Origin: Odiellus spinosus
Taxonomy: Eukaryota; Arthropoda; Arachnida; Opiliones; Phalangiidae
Assembly (NCBI GenBank): GCA_963920705.1
Contig: OY987230.1
Location: 7,068,001 to 7,132,000, forward strand
Direction: 5' to 3'
Length of the DNA stretch: 64,000 nucleotides
Shown in pieces: positions 53,572 through 64,000 of this stretch. Within the stretch, counting starts at the first letter, position 1. The number at the start of each line of letters is the position of its first letter. Both the position numbers and the translations under genes were made by a program. The notes beneath the pieces were generated by a model that did no database searches, was not told the origin of the DNA, and was given only the letters and a program-made list of their open reading frames with translations.

Positions 53572-53687
53572 GTTTTAAACTCGTGTTAAGGCGGAAACAC
53601 ATTGAAGTTACTTAAGAAATGATAGAAAAACAATCGCGTACGCTTTAAACTATAGCTGATAGATTCGAGAAAAGGTTTCACGTTAGC

Positions 53688-53945
53688 AACGGTCACACTA
53701 GCATTTCTTTATCGATTTGAAATGGTAAAATCACACCGAGATTCAAATCGTGTTCACGCATAATCTTTATAAAGAAATTTATGGTAGCTTTATCCAACGG
53801 TTGTTGAAACCAAATCGGTATGAAACTGGTTCACGAAACAGTTTCGAGAAATCGACTCAAATCCATTCGAGAAAACACGGTTGTCCGTTCACACGACTCG
53901 GACGGTTCAAATCGATTCCAATGCTTAGTATGAACGTAGCTCAAG
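53688..53945. mobile_element. CGTTCACAC-ended element, uninterrupted
   Basis: CAACGGTCACACTAGCATTT to CTTAGTATGAACGTAGCTC; it serves as the empty-site comparison for the nested copy at 40833-41300. Confidence 0.7.
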
Positions 53946-54650
53946 GCCTTTATATGAAGGCGGCTCTAGACAAATCAATTCAGGTTGCTTAGTTATGTAC
54001 GTGATGAAAATTCACCATGATTTTCATTCTCGAGAAGAAGAAAAAAAAATCGAAAAAAATAACGTCTTAGGAAAATAATAACCCGGTATCCAATAACCAG
54101 CAAATATATATGCCAAAAGAGTATATAACTATATGTAAGTCCTCTAATAATCAAATACAGAGCTCGGACTCTATTATTAAAAGGCGGGATAAGCTACGCT
54201 TCAATCAAGTATAGTTTGCAACAAAGCGAATATTGAGGCGAATTCGTACGCGTTGTAAATCCTCTAAGAGATTAGTAGTTCGGACACAACGCTTCTCGTA
54301 TTCTGAGAATATTACGAGAAGAGCGTAGGTGGATCTATTTCATTAGCTCAAGGTTGGGCTATCAACATTATATCCCAAAATAAACACAGAAGGTAAAGAC
54401 AAGATGTATATTGCTATAGGTAGATATAAGACCCGCAAAAGCCCGGGTGTTCTTAGCATTTATGGCGGGTCTTTATAGACAGCTGACAAGGTATAAAACT
54501 ATCCTATATTTAAAGGGTGATGCGAACCCAAAACCACAAAAAAAAAAACAGAGATTTCATGCTCATAAGATAGAGCAAAAAAAGAAATCAGCGTAGAAAT
54601 ATAGGGTTTTAGTTCATATCACGTTTTCTACCCGCAAACTGACAACAACA
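53946..54650. other. No gene recognised
   Basis: A TACGAGAAG...CTTCTCGTA inverted pair lies at 54292-54323. Nothing else supported. Confidence 0.3.
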
Positions 54651-54659
54651 AATATTGCA

Positions 54660-55440
54660 AAATCGTAGTTCTGTGAGGATCTATTTCAAAACTAGATTGG
54701 AAATTAATTTCCTTAATTTTTTTCCTTGAGCATTTAAAATAATTTCCACGGTTATTTTTGGGCTTACGTAAAAATTTAAGAAGCATCAATAGTTTGCTCA
54801 AAATTTGAAAAACCGAAGGCTGTTTAGACAAATATTTACTGCTAATAACAATTCCCGTAACTTATCCATATACTGTCAAGCCAAAATGAATTTCCCTGAT
54901 CTTCATATTTGAAGAAAAATAAATAAATTCCTGGACCTTTCCAGCTCATTTTAAAATTCCCTTACTTTCCATGTTCTGTACAAACCATATCAGCTAGGGT
55001 TCGTACAAAATTTTGGAAGTAAATTTCCCTGACTTTCCCCGGTTTCCCCTAACCATTCACATTTCTATATAATTTCCTTAACCAATTTTGATCTTACGAG
55101 CGAGCTCTTGGAAATTCCCACTTTTTATTTGACGTAGTTTATCAATCAGGGTCGATAGTTGACTCAGAATATGAGAAAACATTTTAATCAGTAGGCAAAT
55201 ATTTTCAGTTTAAAATAAATACGTTACAATTAATTGGTCAACCAATCATCAAGAGTTCCTTGACACGTACCAAAGTATTTAATTTCTCTGTCCTTTTATG
55301 CTCATTTTTGAATTCCTTGACTTTTCCCTGACTATCTTTTGAGTCATTTTCCAAATTCCCTGACTTTTCCCTGACCTTTTGGGCCATTTTTCAAATGCCC
55401 TGATTTCTCCAGGATTTTCAGGTCGTGTACGATCTCTGCA
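54660..55440. repeat. TTCCCTGACTTTTCC-rich dispersed repeats, two adjacent copies
   Basis: One degenerate copy to about 54985, then a fresh start GCTAGGGTTCGTACAAAATT at 55003 and an end CAGGTCGTGTACGATC. Confidence 0.75.
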
Positions 55441-56215
55441 TGTTCTAAAATTTTGTCAAACCTCTTTTATCTGGCTTAATGCTTTGGTTCGTAACATATT
55501 TCATCGAAAAGAAACAATTTTAGGCATTTCATCATCACTTTAACCTAATGTTAGTAAATCCAAGAAACCCATGAGATGTGGTACATAGCACGCGAGAATA
55601 AGGGGCTATATATAGCCGCGATACGAGGGAGAAACTCGCGCGAGCCTTCTACACCATTCTATCGCGGGTGTCACCCAAAGGACAAGAGATGTTAGGGTTC
55701 ATTTCCCCAACTTTTATTATCTTCCCCTCTAATATAACATCGTTGTTTATTAGTGATGGGTTTTGGAGGGGACGGGGCTTAATGGCTCGTGGACAGTCGT
55801 CCCATTTTATCAGATAAAACTACAAGAGTTCCTACTTAACTCAAATCAAGAACTAATTCACGAAACTCGAGAACGTTGGACGCTAGGACAGTAATGAAGA
55901 AATATCAGGCTGATCGGGGACTTTTTGCCTTGTCGTATTTTTTCGTTCTTACGTGACGAACGGAGTCTTCCGGCCTCAGATATACAAATAAGGGACTCTA
56001 TACTGCCCATGCCAAACTCACTCGCCCCTTTGTTTGTGGATATAAATTTTCAAAAGCAGCACCTTGATCAGCAAGATCTGGAGATAATCATTAATGGCTA
56101 ACTTTTGCTATCAAGGCCATGTCCAAGTCTGAGAATATAACCCATTAGTTGCCACCATTCTTCGATCAACTCGGTTTAGCCGTATTCATTAGTCCGGTAG
56201 TGTCGTTGTGGAAAA
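55441..56215. other. No gene recognised
   Basis: Contains the perfect palindrome GGCTATATATAGCC at 55604-55617, which doubles as a TATA-like word, in a locally GC-richer stretch. No associated frame found. Confidence 0.3.
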
Positions 56216-56216
56216 T

Positions 56217-56512
56217 TCTTAAAGGCCTAGAATAGACCTCTTTCATTTATTTTGACCCCCTCCAAAGGGGATAGGCAAACCACTGAATCAGACCCGTAAA
56301 CTCATGCGCATTGACGGCGATGTTTCATCCCCCTTTGCTTGTCTGATTCTGTGATTGCCTACCCTCTTTGGAGGGGGTCAAAATAAACGCAAGAGGTCTA
56401 TTTCTTCTGCCTGTCAACCGCCTGTCGCCCTAGAAGTGGGCTACGTTAAGCTTAGAGGGTGAGTTTGTTTCCAAGGTGACAGGCAGAAGAAATTCTAGGA
56501 CTTTAAATGTTC
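56217..56512. mobile_element. Composite of nested palindromic elements
   Basis: Three inverted pairs. Outer: TTAAAGGCCTAGAAT with ATTCTAGGACTTTAAA. Left inner (about 56230-56402): AATAGACCTCTTTCATTTAT and TTGACCCCCTCCAAA with their inverses, arms of about 60 bp. Right inner (about 56399-56497): TTTCTTCTGCCTGTCA with TGACAGGCAGAAGAAA. Consistent with one fold-back carrying others. Confidence 0.7.
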
Positions 56513-56529
56513 CCTCAATTTGAACTAAC

Positions 56530-56890
56530 AGGTCTCGAAGTTACTTTCCCTGACTTTTCCACGTTTTTCCTGACCATAAATTTGTTATGACTACTCATAT
56601 TCGGGAGCTGTTGGCAATGGACACTTTTTCTATACGTGAATTCACAATAATAAGGGCCAATAGTCTGCTCATAATTTGAGAAAAAACTGCAGTAGGCTAA
56701 TATTTCCAATATTTGTATACAACTATAACGCCAACAAATAATAATTATTTCCTTGACACATTATTGTACTATTTTTTTTATCTCTGGCCATTTGGGTTTA
56801 TTTTTAAAATCCCTAACTTTTCTTTTCCCTAACCCTTTGGACCTATTTCGTAATTCCCTTGCTTTTTCAGTTTTCCAGGTCGTGTACGAA
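56530..56890. repeat. TTCCCTGACTTTTCC-rich dispersed repeat
   Basis: Begins GGTCTCGAAGTTACTTTCCC and ends TTTTCCAGGTCGTGTACGAA with the usual modules. Confidence 0.7.
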
Positions 56891-56894
56891 CCCA

Positions 56895-57464
56895 ATACTG
56901 AACTGTACATGAATAATACATTTTTTTTCTCCTGTTCAAAAACCATTTAGCTACACTTATGACATCGAGGAAAGTTAAGATCATCCTTTGTACATTCCTA
57001 GGTTTCATAAATTAGTTCTTGACTCTATATTTCTGAGTAAAAGCCGAGAATAAATGTCTCCAGACCACGAACAATCCCGAAAAGCAGAACTTGCGGGGAT
57101 TATTTTAACGAGAGAGAATTTCTGTTAGGAATTGGTACATTCGCGAGCCAATGGTTAATACTTTTTCAAAATGGAATTACGAGTTTCTCCAATAACTTGT
57201 TCACACGGAAAACGCTATTTCAGGCGCTTTGTAACGTTCATTCTTTTGCTTTGAGTATAAAAGCAAGCTGTACTACTTTTAGTCGCTATTAGATTTAACA
57301 TCGTGCATTAATCACAAAGGGGGGCAACGGGCCCTTGGACAAGCTATGCCCTCTCCCTTAATCAGTGATTACCCTGCTTGATTTTAAGTATACATTTTAA
57401 AAAAACTGCGAAGCTGACATACAATTGTCACTGTCCCTCATTGTGCAGCCGCTCCAGGCATTAA
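56895..57464. other. No gene recognised
   Basis: A GCCCTTGGACAAGC stretch and TTGAGTATAAAAGCAAG (TATA-like, 57252-57268) are present, but no frame with splice support follows. Confidence 0.3.
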
Positions 57465-57468
57465 TTAA

Positions 57469-58020
57469 AGGGAGAATGCAACCTAACAACAGGTGGTTTT
57501 TATATCGAGTATTTATCGTTTAAATAGCCCTAATCCACCAGAAAAAAATTGCAAATCAATATTAAACTTGAAATCAATTTAAAACTTACCCGGAAAATAG
57601 GCTTAGCGGGATTCATGGAGATCCTGAATTTCTTCCTATTGATGAGTCCGCGACCAATCGAACGTTATTGGAAGTCTCATGGAGATCACGCCTTAACGAC
57701 ATCTCTTTGTTCATTGGTCGCAAACCCATATTAATTCGAAGAAATTAGACTTGGAAAAACTGAATTCTTCTCATATAAGGGTCAGCGACCAATAAGCAAA
57801 GGTCCGTCGATAAAAAGAGATACCCATGATAATTTAGATAACATTCGATTGGTCACTGACCCATGGATTTCCATGAATCCGGCTAAGCTTATTTTCCGGG
57901 TAAGATTTAAATTTATTTATAGTTTAATATTTGTTTGTAATTTTTTTACTGGTGGATTAGCCCTATTTAAACGATAAGGAATCGATAAAAAATCACTTGT
58001 TGTTAGATTGCATTCTCCCT
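57469..58020. mobile_element. TTAA fold-back family (long type), reference copy
   Basis: 552 bp from AGGGAGAATGCAACCTAACA to TTGCATTCTCCCT, with TTAA on each side. Arms share AATAGGCTTAGCGGGATTCA, CCAATCG and TAAACGATAAGGAATCGATA. No transposase. The open frame at 57549-57734 lies in one arm and recurs in other copies at 29122; it is not a gene. Confidence 0.9.
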
Positions 58021-58024
58021 TTAA

Positions 58025-59140
58025 TAGGCGTCAACTATTGCTATTTGGTCATGATTTAAAATATATCTGAGTGGTGATAAAGACAATGTCAAACTGTTTC
58101 AATCACTAGGAGGTAAAAATATAGGAAAAAATACGAAAATAGGAAAAGTGGTCACCCTGATAGAGAAATAATCTTAAGGGACACCTTGCCCCAGCCCCAA
58201 AGTCTGGTATTCATTTAATTTTTAATTCAAATGTCAAAGGTGTTGTTTTAACTCTAAATATGTTGGATCAAATTTGAGTTTCACTCTCTCTTTGAGCTCG
58301 TCGTTTTCCCAAGTATCCCATAATATATGTTACGTATTATATATATAGGCTGCATGCGGGAGCAAACGCGTGACGGGACTGGAAACCGCTTTTAAGCGAC
58401 AAATGGGTTAATATTTCGAGCCTCGATCGTTATACTTTACGATAAACGACGGGCTTAACTAAATGGATTTTCTCTCCAATGGGAATTACAAAGTAAGAAA
58501 GAAACATTAACACGACCAAATAAGTTTTCGAATGAATTTGGCCATTAATTCCAATACTTTCTATTGAAGATACTAGTTCATTAAACCACTGCCTTCTCTA
58601 ATACTAGGCCCCGAAATGTCAGTTACAAGGTTTTTTTTCTCGACATTTTTAATTTGCAATTTGCCCGAGATAGATGTCACTTTCCTGAGGTATGAATAGC
58701 CAATCGCGAGTCTGGCGTCGCCAAGAGCCAATTAGATAAAGCTCTAGCGAAGTAAGATCGTAGAACTCCTAGCGACACCTAGGTGATAACGTAGAGATCT
58801 TGATTTAAACTAACGATTTGATTTAGAACTTGTTTTAAATGTAAATATTTTAAAATCACTATTTAATTATTTAAATTAATCCCAATAAATTTACTCTCGA
58901 TTATTAACCTAACAATCGTATCTATTTTTGAATTTTCGGCCTACATTTGAATTTCCCGCTTTTTTAACATCAAGAAAACGACATCTAACGATATTTTTGA
59001 AATCGGTACCGCCACCCCCTTTCTTTTCCTACGGATAGGCATAGTATTAAAGAAAGCAATGATTAAACGCAAAATATCGTTTTGTTTAATTTTCTACGAG
59101 CGACACTTGAAGGAGAAATCTACCATTTAGGCGAAAACTG
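58025..59140. other. No gene recognised
   Basis: AT-rich; no supported exon or array. Confidence 0.3.
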
Positions 59141-59262
59141 TGGTCAAAAATGCGATCAAAAACTATGACCAAAATATGATCAGACTATGGTCAAAATTAT
59201 GGACAGACTATAGTCAAAACAAAGGTCAAAACAATGGTCAAAACTACTGTCAAACCCCTTTA
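59140..59262. repeat. Degenerate tandem repeat of GGTCAAAACTATG type
   Basis: About nine irregular 13-14-bp units. Its word composition (tatggtcaaaa, actatagtcaaaac) recalls the inverse of the 33289-33620 array. Confidence 0.6.
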
Positions 59263-59324
59263 TATCAAGGCGCCTTCCTCGTTGGGGAAGCTGACATTGC
59301 CACCCAGTGAAAATCTAGAAATAT

Positions 59325-59465
59325 TTATTAGAAATATGGTGATTTAGGGACCAAAAATCACGATTTTATGGTGATTTAGGGACCAAATCACGATTTTATG
59401 GTGGTTTAGGGACCTTAAAAAAAAGTAGGGGGTTTTAGGTATTTTAGGGACCTGGTGATGATAAA
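59325..59465. repeat. GGTGGTTTAGGGACC repeat
   Basis: Three units with ATCACGATTTTATGGTG between them, then GGTTTTAGGTATTTTAGGGA. A close relative lies at 62187-62258. Confidence 0.75.
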
Positions 59466-59910
59466 TCCGAGCGAATATTTAACTAAAATTTCGAAAAAAT
59501 TGACGTTAGTTATTGAATTTGAAATTATTGAGGGGGCGGCGAGTGAAGGCGTGATAAATGTTGGATTTTCAAATTAGGGGCGCGTATAATTTTTGCCCCG
59601 GGTGCCAAATCGCTTAATCCGGCTCTGTATAGGGCTGTATTTCAGCCATTATTGTTTTTAACACAGGTTAATATTATATAATATTATATTTAAGATCTAT
59701 TTAATATTAATAAAATTACCACGAAACGTTTTCTTTTAAACTTTAACCAAGAGCCGCGAATCAAATCGGACTTTTTTGCATTATTTTCTATGGCAAGAGT
59801 AAATTCAATCGTAACAATGACGTCACGCGTGCGTCGACAGCTTCGGGATTTTTTTTTTTTTTTTTTTTTTTTTCAATTCTTGAAAAGGAAATTCGCTTGT
59901 ATTTTACGAC
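59466..59910. other. No gene recognised
   Basis: Includes a T run of about 25 at 59849 that creates a Lys-rich minus-strand frame; not a gene. Confidence 0.3.
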
Positions 59911-59985
59911 TACAGCACAGTGTAGAGGTATATCAAATAATGTTTGGCGCGAGACGAAGTCCGAATTGAGCTGCATGAGTCATAG

Positions 59986-60266
59986 CAAGGAGGATCAGAG
60001 AAGGAGAGGAAATGTGGGGACGGCGCGGTTCCTACTGCGTCGGCCTAAACTCCCACTCTGGGAGAACGGGGGTAGAGACGTTTCGTGGTAAAATGTTTGC
60101 GCGTGGGTAAAACGAATCCTTTATGAGACGCGCTAGCTAGCGACCACGTGACAACAGTTTACCTCGAGAATTTCCTATCCCCCCTTTCCACCCGAGTGGG
60201 AGGTTGGCTCTTTTCTCTCTAACTCAACGCAGCCCCACATTTCCTCTCCTTCTCTGATCCTCCTTG
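59986..60266. mobile_element. CAAGRAGGATCAGA-ended element with 7-bp target duplication, copy 3
   Basis: CAAGGAGGATCAGAGAAGGA and TCCTTCTCTGATCCTCCTTG tips, GTCATAG on both sides. In copies 1 and 2 of the locus the matching site reads GACATAGCCTCC without insertion, so this is a filled site in copy 3 only. Confidence 0.9.
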
Positions 60267-60506
60267 GTCATAGCCTCCTCGATCACGCGCTCGCGAATAT
60301 TCCAACCGTTTTTTTAGAATTCACGCGCAGGCGCCATTTTAAAGTTTAAACCTCAACTCTGAACAGCTCTCGTTTTAGCTCCGTAAGTTTTGAAATTTAT
60401 TTAGTGTTATACAATAACCGTTAGACTAACTCTGGATTTTCTTAGTTTAATTTCTCACGGACTGACTTGACTAACAGAATATATACCAACCGAAGAATCC
60501 TCCAAA

Positions 60507-60545
60507 ATGGATATAAGGAGATGCCCGCTATGCGGGAATCAAAAT
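60507..60545 (+). CDS. Exon 1 of predicted mini-gene, copy 3
   Basis: Encodes MDIRRCPLCGNQN followed by GTAAGT. Both Cys, the Arg-Cys-Pro and the final Asn are kept relative to copies 1 and 2, and many differences between copies fall at the variable positions. This is the best argument that exon 1 is or was translated. Spliced to 61315 it continues GWTLMRSSNKK and stops, without the Cys-His of the other copies. Unspliced, it runs into its own minisatellite as PQGFPLFN repeats to 61058. Confidence 0.4.
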
Positions 60546-60576
60546 GTAAGTAATGTTGAGTCATGGAATTTTGATT

Positions 60577-61060
60577 TAAGCCCGCAAGGGTTTCCCCTCT
60601 TTAACCCTCAAGGGTTTCCCCTTTTTAACCCTCAAGGGTTTCCCCTTTTTAACCCTCAAGGGTTTCCCCTTTTTAACCCTCAAGGGTTTCCCCTTTTTAA
60701 CCCTCAAGGGTTTCCCCTTTTTAACCCTCAAGGGTTCCCCCTTTTAGACCCGCAAGGGTTTCCCCTTTTAGACCCGCAAGGGTTTCCCCTCTTTAACCCG
60801 CAAGGGTTTCCCCTTTTTAACCCGCAAGGTTATCCCCCTTTAGACCCGCAAGGGTTTCCCCTTTTAGACCCGCAAGGGTTTCCCACTTCTAACCCGCAAG
60901 GGTTTCCCACTTCTAACCCGCAAGGGTTTCCCACTCGACCCGCAAGGGTTGCCCGCTCTCCACCCGCAAGGGTTTACCGCCCTCGATCCACTAGGGTTTC
61001 CCGATGTCGCCCCGATTGGGTTTCCCGTTTTCGACCCGCTAGGTTTACCCCTTATTAACC
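60577..61060 (+). repeat. 24-bp minisatellite, about 20 units (copy 3)
   Basis: Units such as CCCTCAAGGGTTTCCCCTTT and CCCGCAAGGGTTTCCCCTTT. The hairpin-capable ACCC/GGGT arms persist although the loop is TCAA in the first units and the spacer differs from copies 1 and 2. Right-edge units are degraded. Confidence 0.9.
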
Positions 61061-61073
61061 CGTAATTTAAGGT

Positions 61074-61265
61074 TAATTGAGTTTGGGCAAAATTTAAGGT
61101 TGAGTTGGTGCAAAATTTGGGGTTGAGATGGTGCAAAATTTGGGGTTGAGATGGTGCAAAATTTGGGGTCGAGTTGGTGCAAAATTTGGGGTTGAGTTGG
61201 TGCAAAATTTGGGGTTGAGTTGGTGCAAAATTTGGGAATGAGTTGGTGCAAAATTTAAGGTTAAT
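61074..61265 (+). repeat. 23-bp minisatellite, copy 3
   Basis: About eight units of TTGAGTTGGTGCAAAATTTG type, with GAGATGG variants; same position as in copies 1 and 2. Confidence 0.9.
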
Positions 61266-61314
61266 CGAGAATGCTAAATTAAATCTTAGAAACTGTTTGT
61301 AATTTTTATTCTAG

Positions 61315-61350
61315 GGTTGGACATTGATGCGGTCATCGAATAAAAAATAA
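61315..61350 (+). pseudogene. Altered exon 2 of the mini-gene, copy 3
   Basis: The acceptor TTTTTATTCTAG is intact, but the exon differs by an extra G and a deletion removing the AAAGGGCCAGA stretch. The peptide therefore changes to GWTLMRSSNKK. Either this copy is inactive as a protein gene or the second exon is not under protein-level constraint. Confidence 0.4.
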
Positions 61351-61388
61351 TAATTATTATTATTAAAAAAATTATAAAAAAAAATAAG

Positions 61389-61580
61389 AATATATTTTAA
61401 AACCATTTTTCTCATGACTCTGAGTGAGGGAAATGGATTTAAAATATATTCAAATGCTCTTTCTAAGTGCGGCCTCCCCGTGGCGAGAGCGGATAACGTT
61501 ACTTTTAAAGGTGTCTAGAAATTAATTTAAGAACCTTTAAATCTAACGGCTAACGGCACTTTAATTTTACGAGTTTTTAT
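61389..61580 (+). ncRNA. Conserved hairpin and structured 3' block, copy 3
   Basis: Hairpin at 61389-61450 with pairing-preserving differences from copy 1 (C-G to T-A; U-G to C-G; C-G to U-G). The block from TTCAAATGCTCTTTCTAAGT to ATTTTACGAG is essentially identical to copies 1 and 2, in contrast to the diverged exon 2 just upstream. Confidence 0.6.
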
Positions 61581-62186
61581 GTTAAAAGTAGAATTAAAAT
61601 TGCGTCCCTAATTTACATCGTTTCGAATTTCTATAAATCTGAATTTTTTCACATTGGATTTGTCAAAATACTAAAAATTCTTCCCATGAAAGGAGTTTTT
61701 ACAATACAAAAAGAACCCTAGGAATTTGACAGAACATCTATTTCGAAACTTGGAAAGTTGGTGCCAAGAAGTTAACAAACCAATATAAAATAAGAAATGT
61801 TCTCTAAAATCGGTGCAAGTTAGTTGGGAAACAAGGCGTCGCGCGTTAATCGTATCATTGTCTTAATTTCTACTCTTTTTAAAATTTGCTCCTTAAAAAT
61901 CATCTTCCCTTATGCACAGCCTCGCTTTTGACTGTACAATTTGTTATGGTCAAGGTCGTCCGCTAAGCCAGAAAAGAAATCGACTTTAAAGGGGCTTCCG
62001 TCCCTTCAAACGGAATACCAAACATTATCGTTTTGGCTTACAAGTTCAAAATTGTTTATAGCTCAATTTCATCTTGGTATCCATGGAGTAAATTATGGAA
62101 AGTCAATTTGGCCTTTGAGTCTAGGTGAAAGGCGGTTAAGGAAGAGCGACTACAGTGTGCGGGCCATATTTTGGCTCTGTTTTACA
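61581..62186. other. No supported gene
   Basis: The open frame 61941-62303 (120 codons) runs into the GGTGGTTTAGGGACC repeat and has no recognised motif. Confidence 0.3.
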
Positions 62187-62258
62187 CGATTTTATGGTGG
62201 TTTAGGGACCTCAAAAATAGTAGGGGATTTTAGGTATTTTAGGGACCTGGTGGGAGCC
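62187..62258. repeat. GGTGGTTTAGGGACC repeat
   Basis: CACGATTTTATGGTGGTTTA and GGGATTTTAGGTATTTTAGG, as at 59385-59460. Confidence 0.7.
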
Positions 62259-62504
62259 CTGCCTAGGAGAAAAACTCCCAGGCTTATTGTGGTTGCCGCA
62301 TAAACCCCACCATATTTACACATGGCAGCTCCCCTGTCGGGAGGAGATGAACAAGAATGATAGCGAGTACAAAGTAAGAAAACAATATTCACATTGGCAA
62401 GATACAAAAAGTAATATACTAATCACGACTTCCCATCGAAGAGAATACCTCATATGGCGGTGACCCGTGTAATTTATTTGAATGGCTAGATAGAAACAAA
62501 CAAA

Positions 62505-62620
62505 ACTAGCGCTGGTTTGCCAATTTCTTACGAGCGCCAGTAGAAGGGTTTCATCCGTTGAGCACCAAACCTTTGGATGAAGCCTTTTACCCAAGGGAAA
62601 ACATCCATCACGTGATAACA
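62505..62620. repeat. ACGAGCGC dispersed repeat, relative d
   Basis: TTACGAGCGCCAGTAGAAGG, GGTTTCATCC, then GGATGAAGCCTTTTACCC. Shares the ACGAGCGCNNGTAGAAG motif and GATGAAGCCT with the piece at 63575. Confidence 0.45.
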
Positions 62621-63555
62621 AATATCCAAACGTCGTGGTGGGGACAAAAACAAGACTGGCGTCTCTCAAACCCTATGGACACGGAATCGGACTTTAAAGG
62701 CTTTAGAGCCTTCTAACTCCAAAGGGTTATTTAATCCCAGCTATATTTTGTTTCCCTCTATATTGATTTTGATTTTGGATATTTGGATATCTTGCGGTAT
62801 TGCGTAATTTTATTTTGTTTTGTTTTATTTTATCTTCTTTTATCATATACACCTGAAAAACAAATAAACAAGATGGGTGGCCGTGTGTAAAGAGGAAGGG
62901 ATAAACCAAGAGGTCACGTGATTAGCAGAACAAACCGCAGTGCCATCTAGAGAAGGGTTAAGGATTTAGAGATAGTTCTATTATTTTATTGGCTATATTA
63001 TGTAGTCTGCTAATTTTTCTAAAACTACATGAACTAGGCCTAGACGATATCTAAGACGCTATTATAGAAGTAAATAATCTTAAAAGATTACATTAAAGTT
63101 TCTTTTATCAACTGAAGATGAGTGTTAAAGGAGGTTCTGTTTGTTGCGTTAATAAATAGTTACTAGTAATAACCTAAATCACGATAATATTAGGTTCTGA
63201 GATGTAATATCTATTAATCAATAAAATAATATAGATATTACCGAAATCGCCGTAGGAGTTTGGAAATGTTACAGACCATCTATAGCAGAAGACAGATACA
63301 CGTTTTTTTTTCCAAACTCAAAAATCAGTCTTTGCGCAAGACAAAAATCAGCCAATCAAGCGTTCCCTTCCTCATATATTTCCCGGCAAACTAGACTGAG
63401 GCCGTTAGAATATTTCAAAGGATTTGTTTTTCAGGTGTATTCTGTACATTTTGGCCGTTGGTGGCATATTTTGTATTTTGTTTTATATTTAATGCTGAGC
63501 TCTCCCAACAGGGGAGCCGTCCCGATTCAAAGGGGTGTACTTTGTACGGCAAAGA
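62621..63555. other. No gene recognised
   Basis: A TATTTTGT/TTTTATTTTAT low-complexity stretch at 62805-62835; otherwise nothing supported. Confidence 0.3.
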
Positions 63556-63559
63556 CAAA

Positions 63560-63665
63560 AAACCTGTAAACCAAATGCTACGAGCGCATGTAGAAGTGTT
63601 TCAACACTAGCGCATCGCGGTGCAAGATGAAGCCTACCTCTAGGGGTAAATCGGAAAAGTAAAAA
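63560..63665. repeat. ACGAGCGC dispersed repeat, relative e
   Basis: GCTACGAGCGCATGTAGAAG, TGTTTCAACAC, GATGAAGCCTACC. The minus-strand frame covering it is a by-product. Confidence 0.45.
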
Positions 63666-63751
63666 GCCAAGAAAGGTCACGCGAACTGTTTTTTTTCAAC
63701 CTTATCCGGAATCAAGAATACTCGGTTTTATAATAGAGGCGGGTTTAGCTA

Positions 63752-63830
63752 GAGCTCGGAATTTGTATAACTTTTAATTGGATAGATCTACTGAATTAAA
63801 TTCAGATATTATCCTTTTGCTTAAAGGGAA
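63752..63830. mobile_element. AGCTCGGAAT-family end fragment
   Basis: AGAGCTCGGAATTTGTATAA marks the terminus; only the first 70 bp or so precede the next element. Confidence 0.5.
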
Positions 63831-63834
63831 TATG

Positions 63835-64000
63835 AAAGACCGAAACAACCTATTTTTAATCGATTAAGAATGCTAAAATAATGAGAAAAACAATAATATA
63901 ACTCACCAAAAATATTTCGTTATTTTATAATCAATTTCCAAAGTTCCGAAACTTGCAGATGCTAAGCCTTGGCTGCCTAGCTCGGCGAACTAGGCGAGCA
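63835..64000. mobile_element. TTAA fold-back family (short type), cut by the window edge
   Basis: TTAA at 63831-63834, then AGGGAATATGAAAGACCGAA and the arm through GCTAAGCCTTGGCTGCCTAG. Matches 30168-30644 and 37013-37491; the right part lies outside the window. Confidence 0.85.

Larger units (their letters stand above)
59915..61580 (+). repeat. Copy 3 of the three-copy locus (diverged)
   Basis: Shared part begins at CAGCACAGTGTAGAGGTATA and ends ATTTTACGAGTTTT. The 5' block is broken by a 7-bp-duplication element (59986-60266). ATTTTACGA occurs just before the left limit (59902-59910) and at the right limit, which may be chance or a trace of the copying event. Confidence 0.8.

Noticed and set aside
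1..64000. tRNA and 5S rRNA genes were looked for on both strands.
   Set aside because: No A-box/B-box pair with cloverleaf potential and no 5S internal control region was seen by eye; a covariance-model scan would be needed to exclude them fully.
1..64000. Complete transposase, reverse transcriptase or viral genes.
   Set aside because: No frame shows the expected catalytic motifs or length. All mobile elements found appear non-autonomous.

Overview
The window is AT-rich nuclear DNA from a eukaryote, most likely an invertebrate animal. The signs are splice-type gene structure, a TATA box, a nuclear small-subunit rRNA fragment, poly(A) tracts and dense fold-back transposons. There are no operons, ribosome-binding sites, IS elements or CRISPR arrays, and the sequence alone does not give the species. 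Most of the 64 kb is non-coding: families of short non-autonomous DNA transposons (MITEs), often nested in one another, plus minisatellites. Long open frames are rare and most are repeats or chance.

The most distinctive feature is a locus present three times in the same orientation (about 7994-12187, 20976-24037, 59915-61580). Each copy has a conserved upstream block, a 13-codon first exon starting Met-Asp and containing Cys-x2-Cys, a GTAAGT donor, an intron-like stretch holding a 24-bp minisatellite (about 93, 49 and 20 units) and a 23-bp minisatellite, and a TATTCTAG acceptor. A short second exon follows, then a 3' block with a 62-nt hairpin and another structured stretch. Each 24-bp unit has a fixed core that can fold as ACCC-GCAA-GGGT, a GNRA-type tetraloop hairpin. 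In the least similar copy the 3' hairpin differs mostly by changes that keep pairing. Copies 1 and 2 also carry an upstream sequence resembling derived 18S rRNA, and a clear 18S 5'-end fragment lies beside copy 1 in inverted orientation.

Two other protein-coding pieces are supportable, both on the minus strand. One is a last exon (38944-39500) encoding a single-pass membrane segment and cytoplasmic tail. The other is a likely TATA-driven first coding exon (31287-31375). A weaker case is an open frame with an Ig-like Tyr-x-Cys motif ending near a poly(A) tract (12706-13263).

Mobile elements include hAT-type MITEs with TAGAG ends and 8-bp target duplications, fold-backs with TTAA duplications and AGGGAG ends, a family with 7-bp duplications and CAAGRAGGATCAGA ends, a TA-flanked CAGGGTGTTTCGAAAA element, a roughly 490-bp AGCTCGGAAT family, a CGTTCACAC-ended family, and diffuse repeats rich in TTCCCTGACTTTTCC. 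Nesting order can be read at several places, for example TTAA element into TA element, hAT MITE into AGCTCGGAAT element, and hAT MITE into an 18-bp minisatellite that itself interrupts a 30-bp minisatellite.
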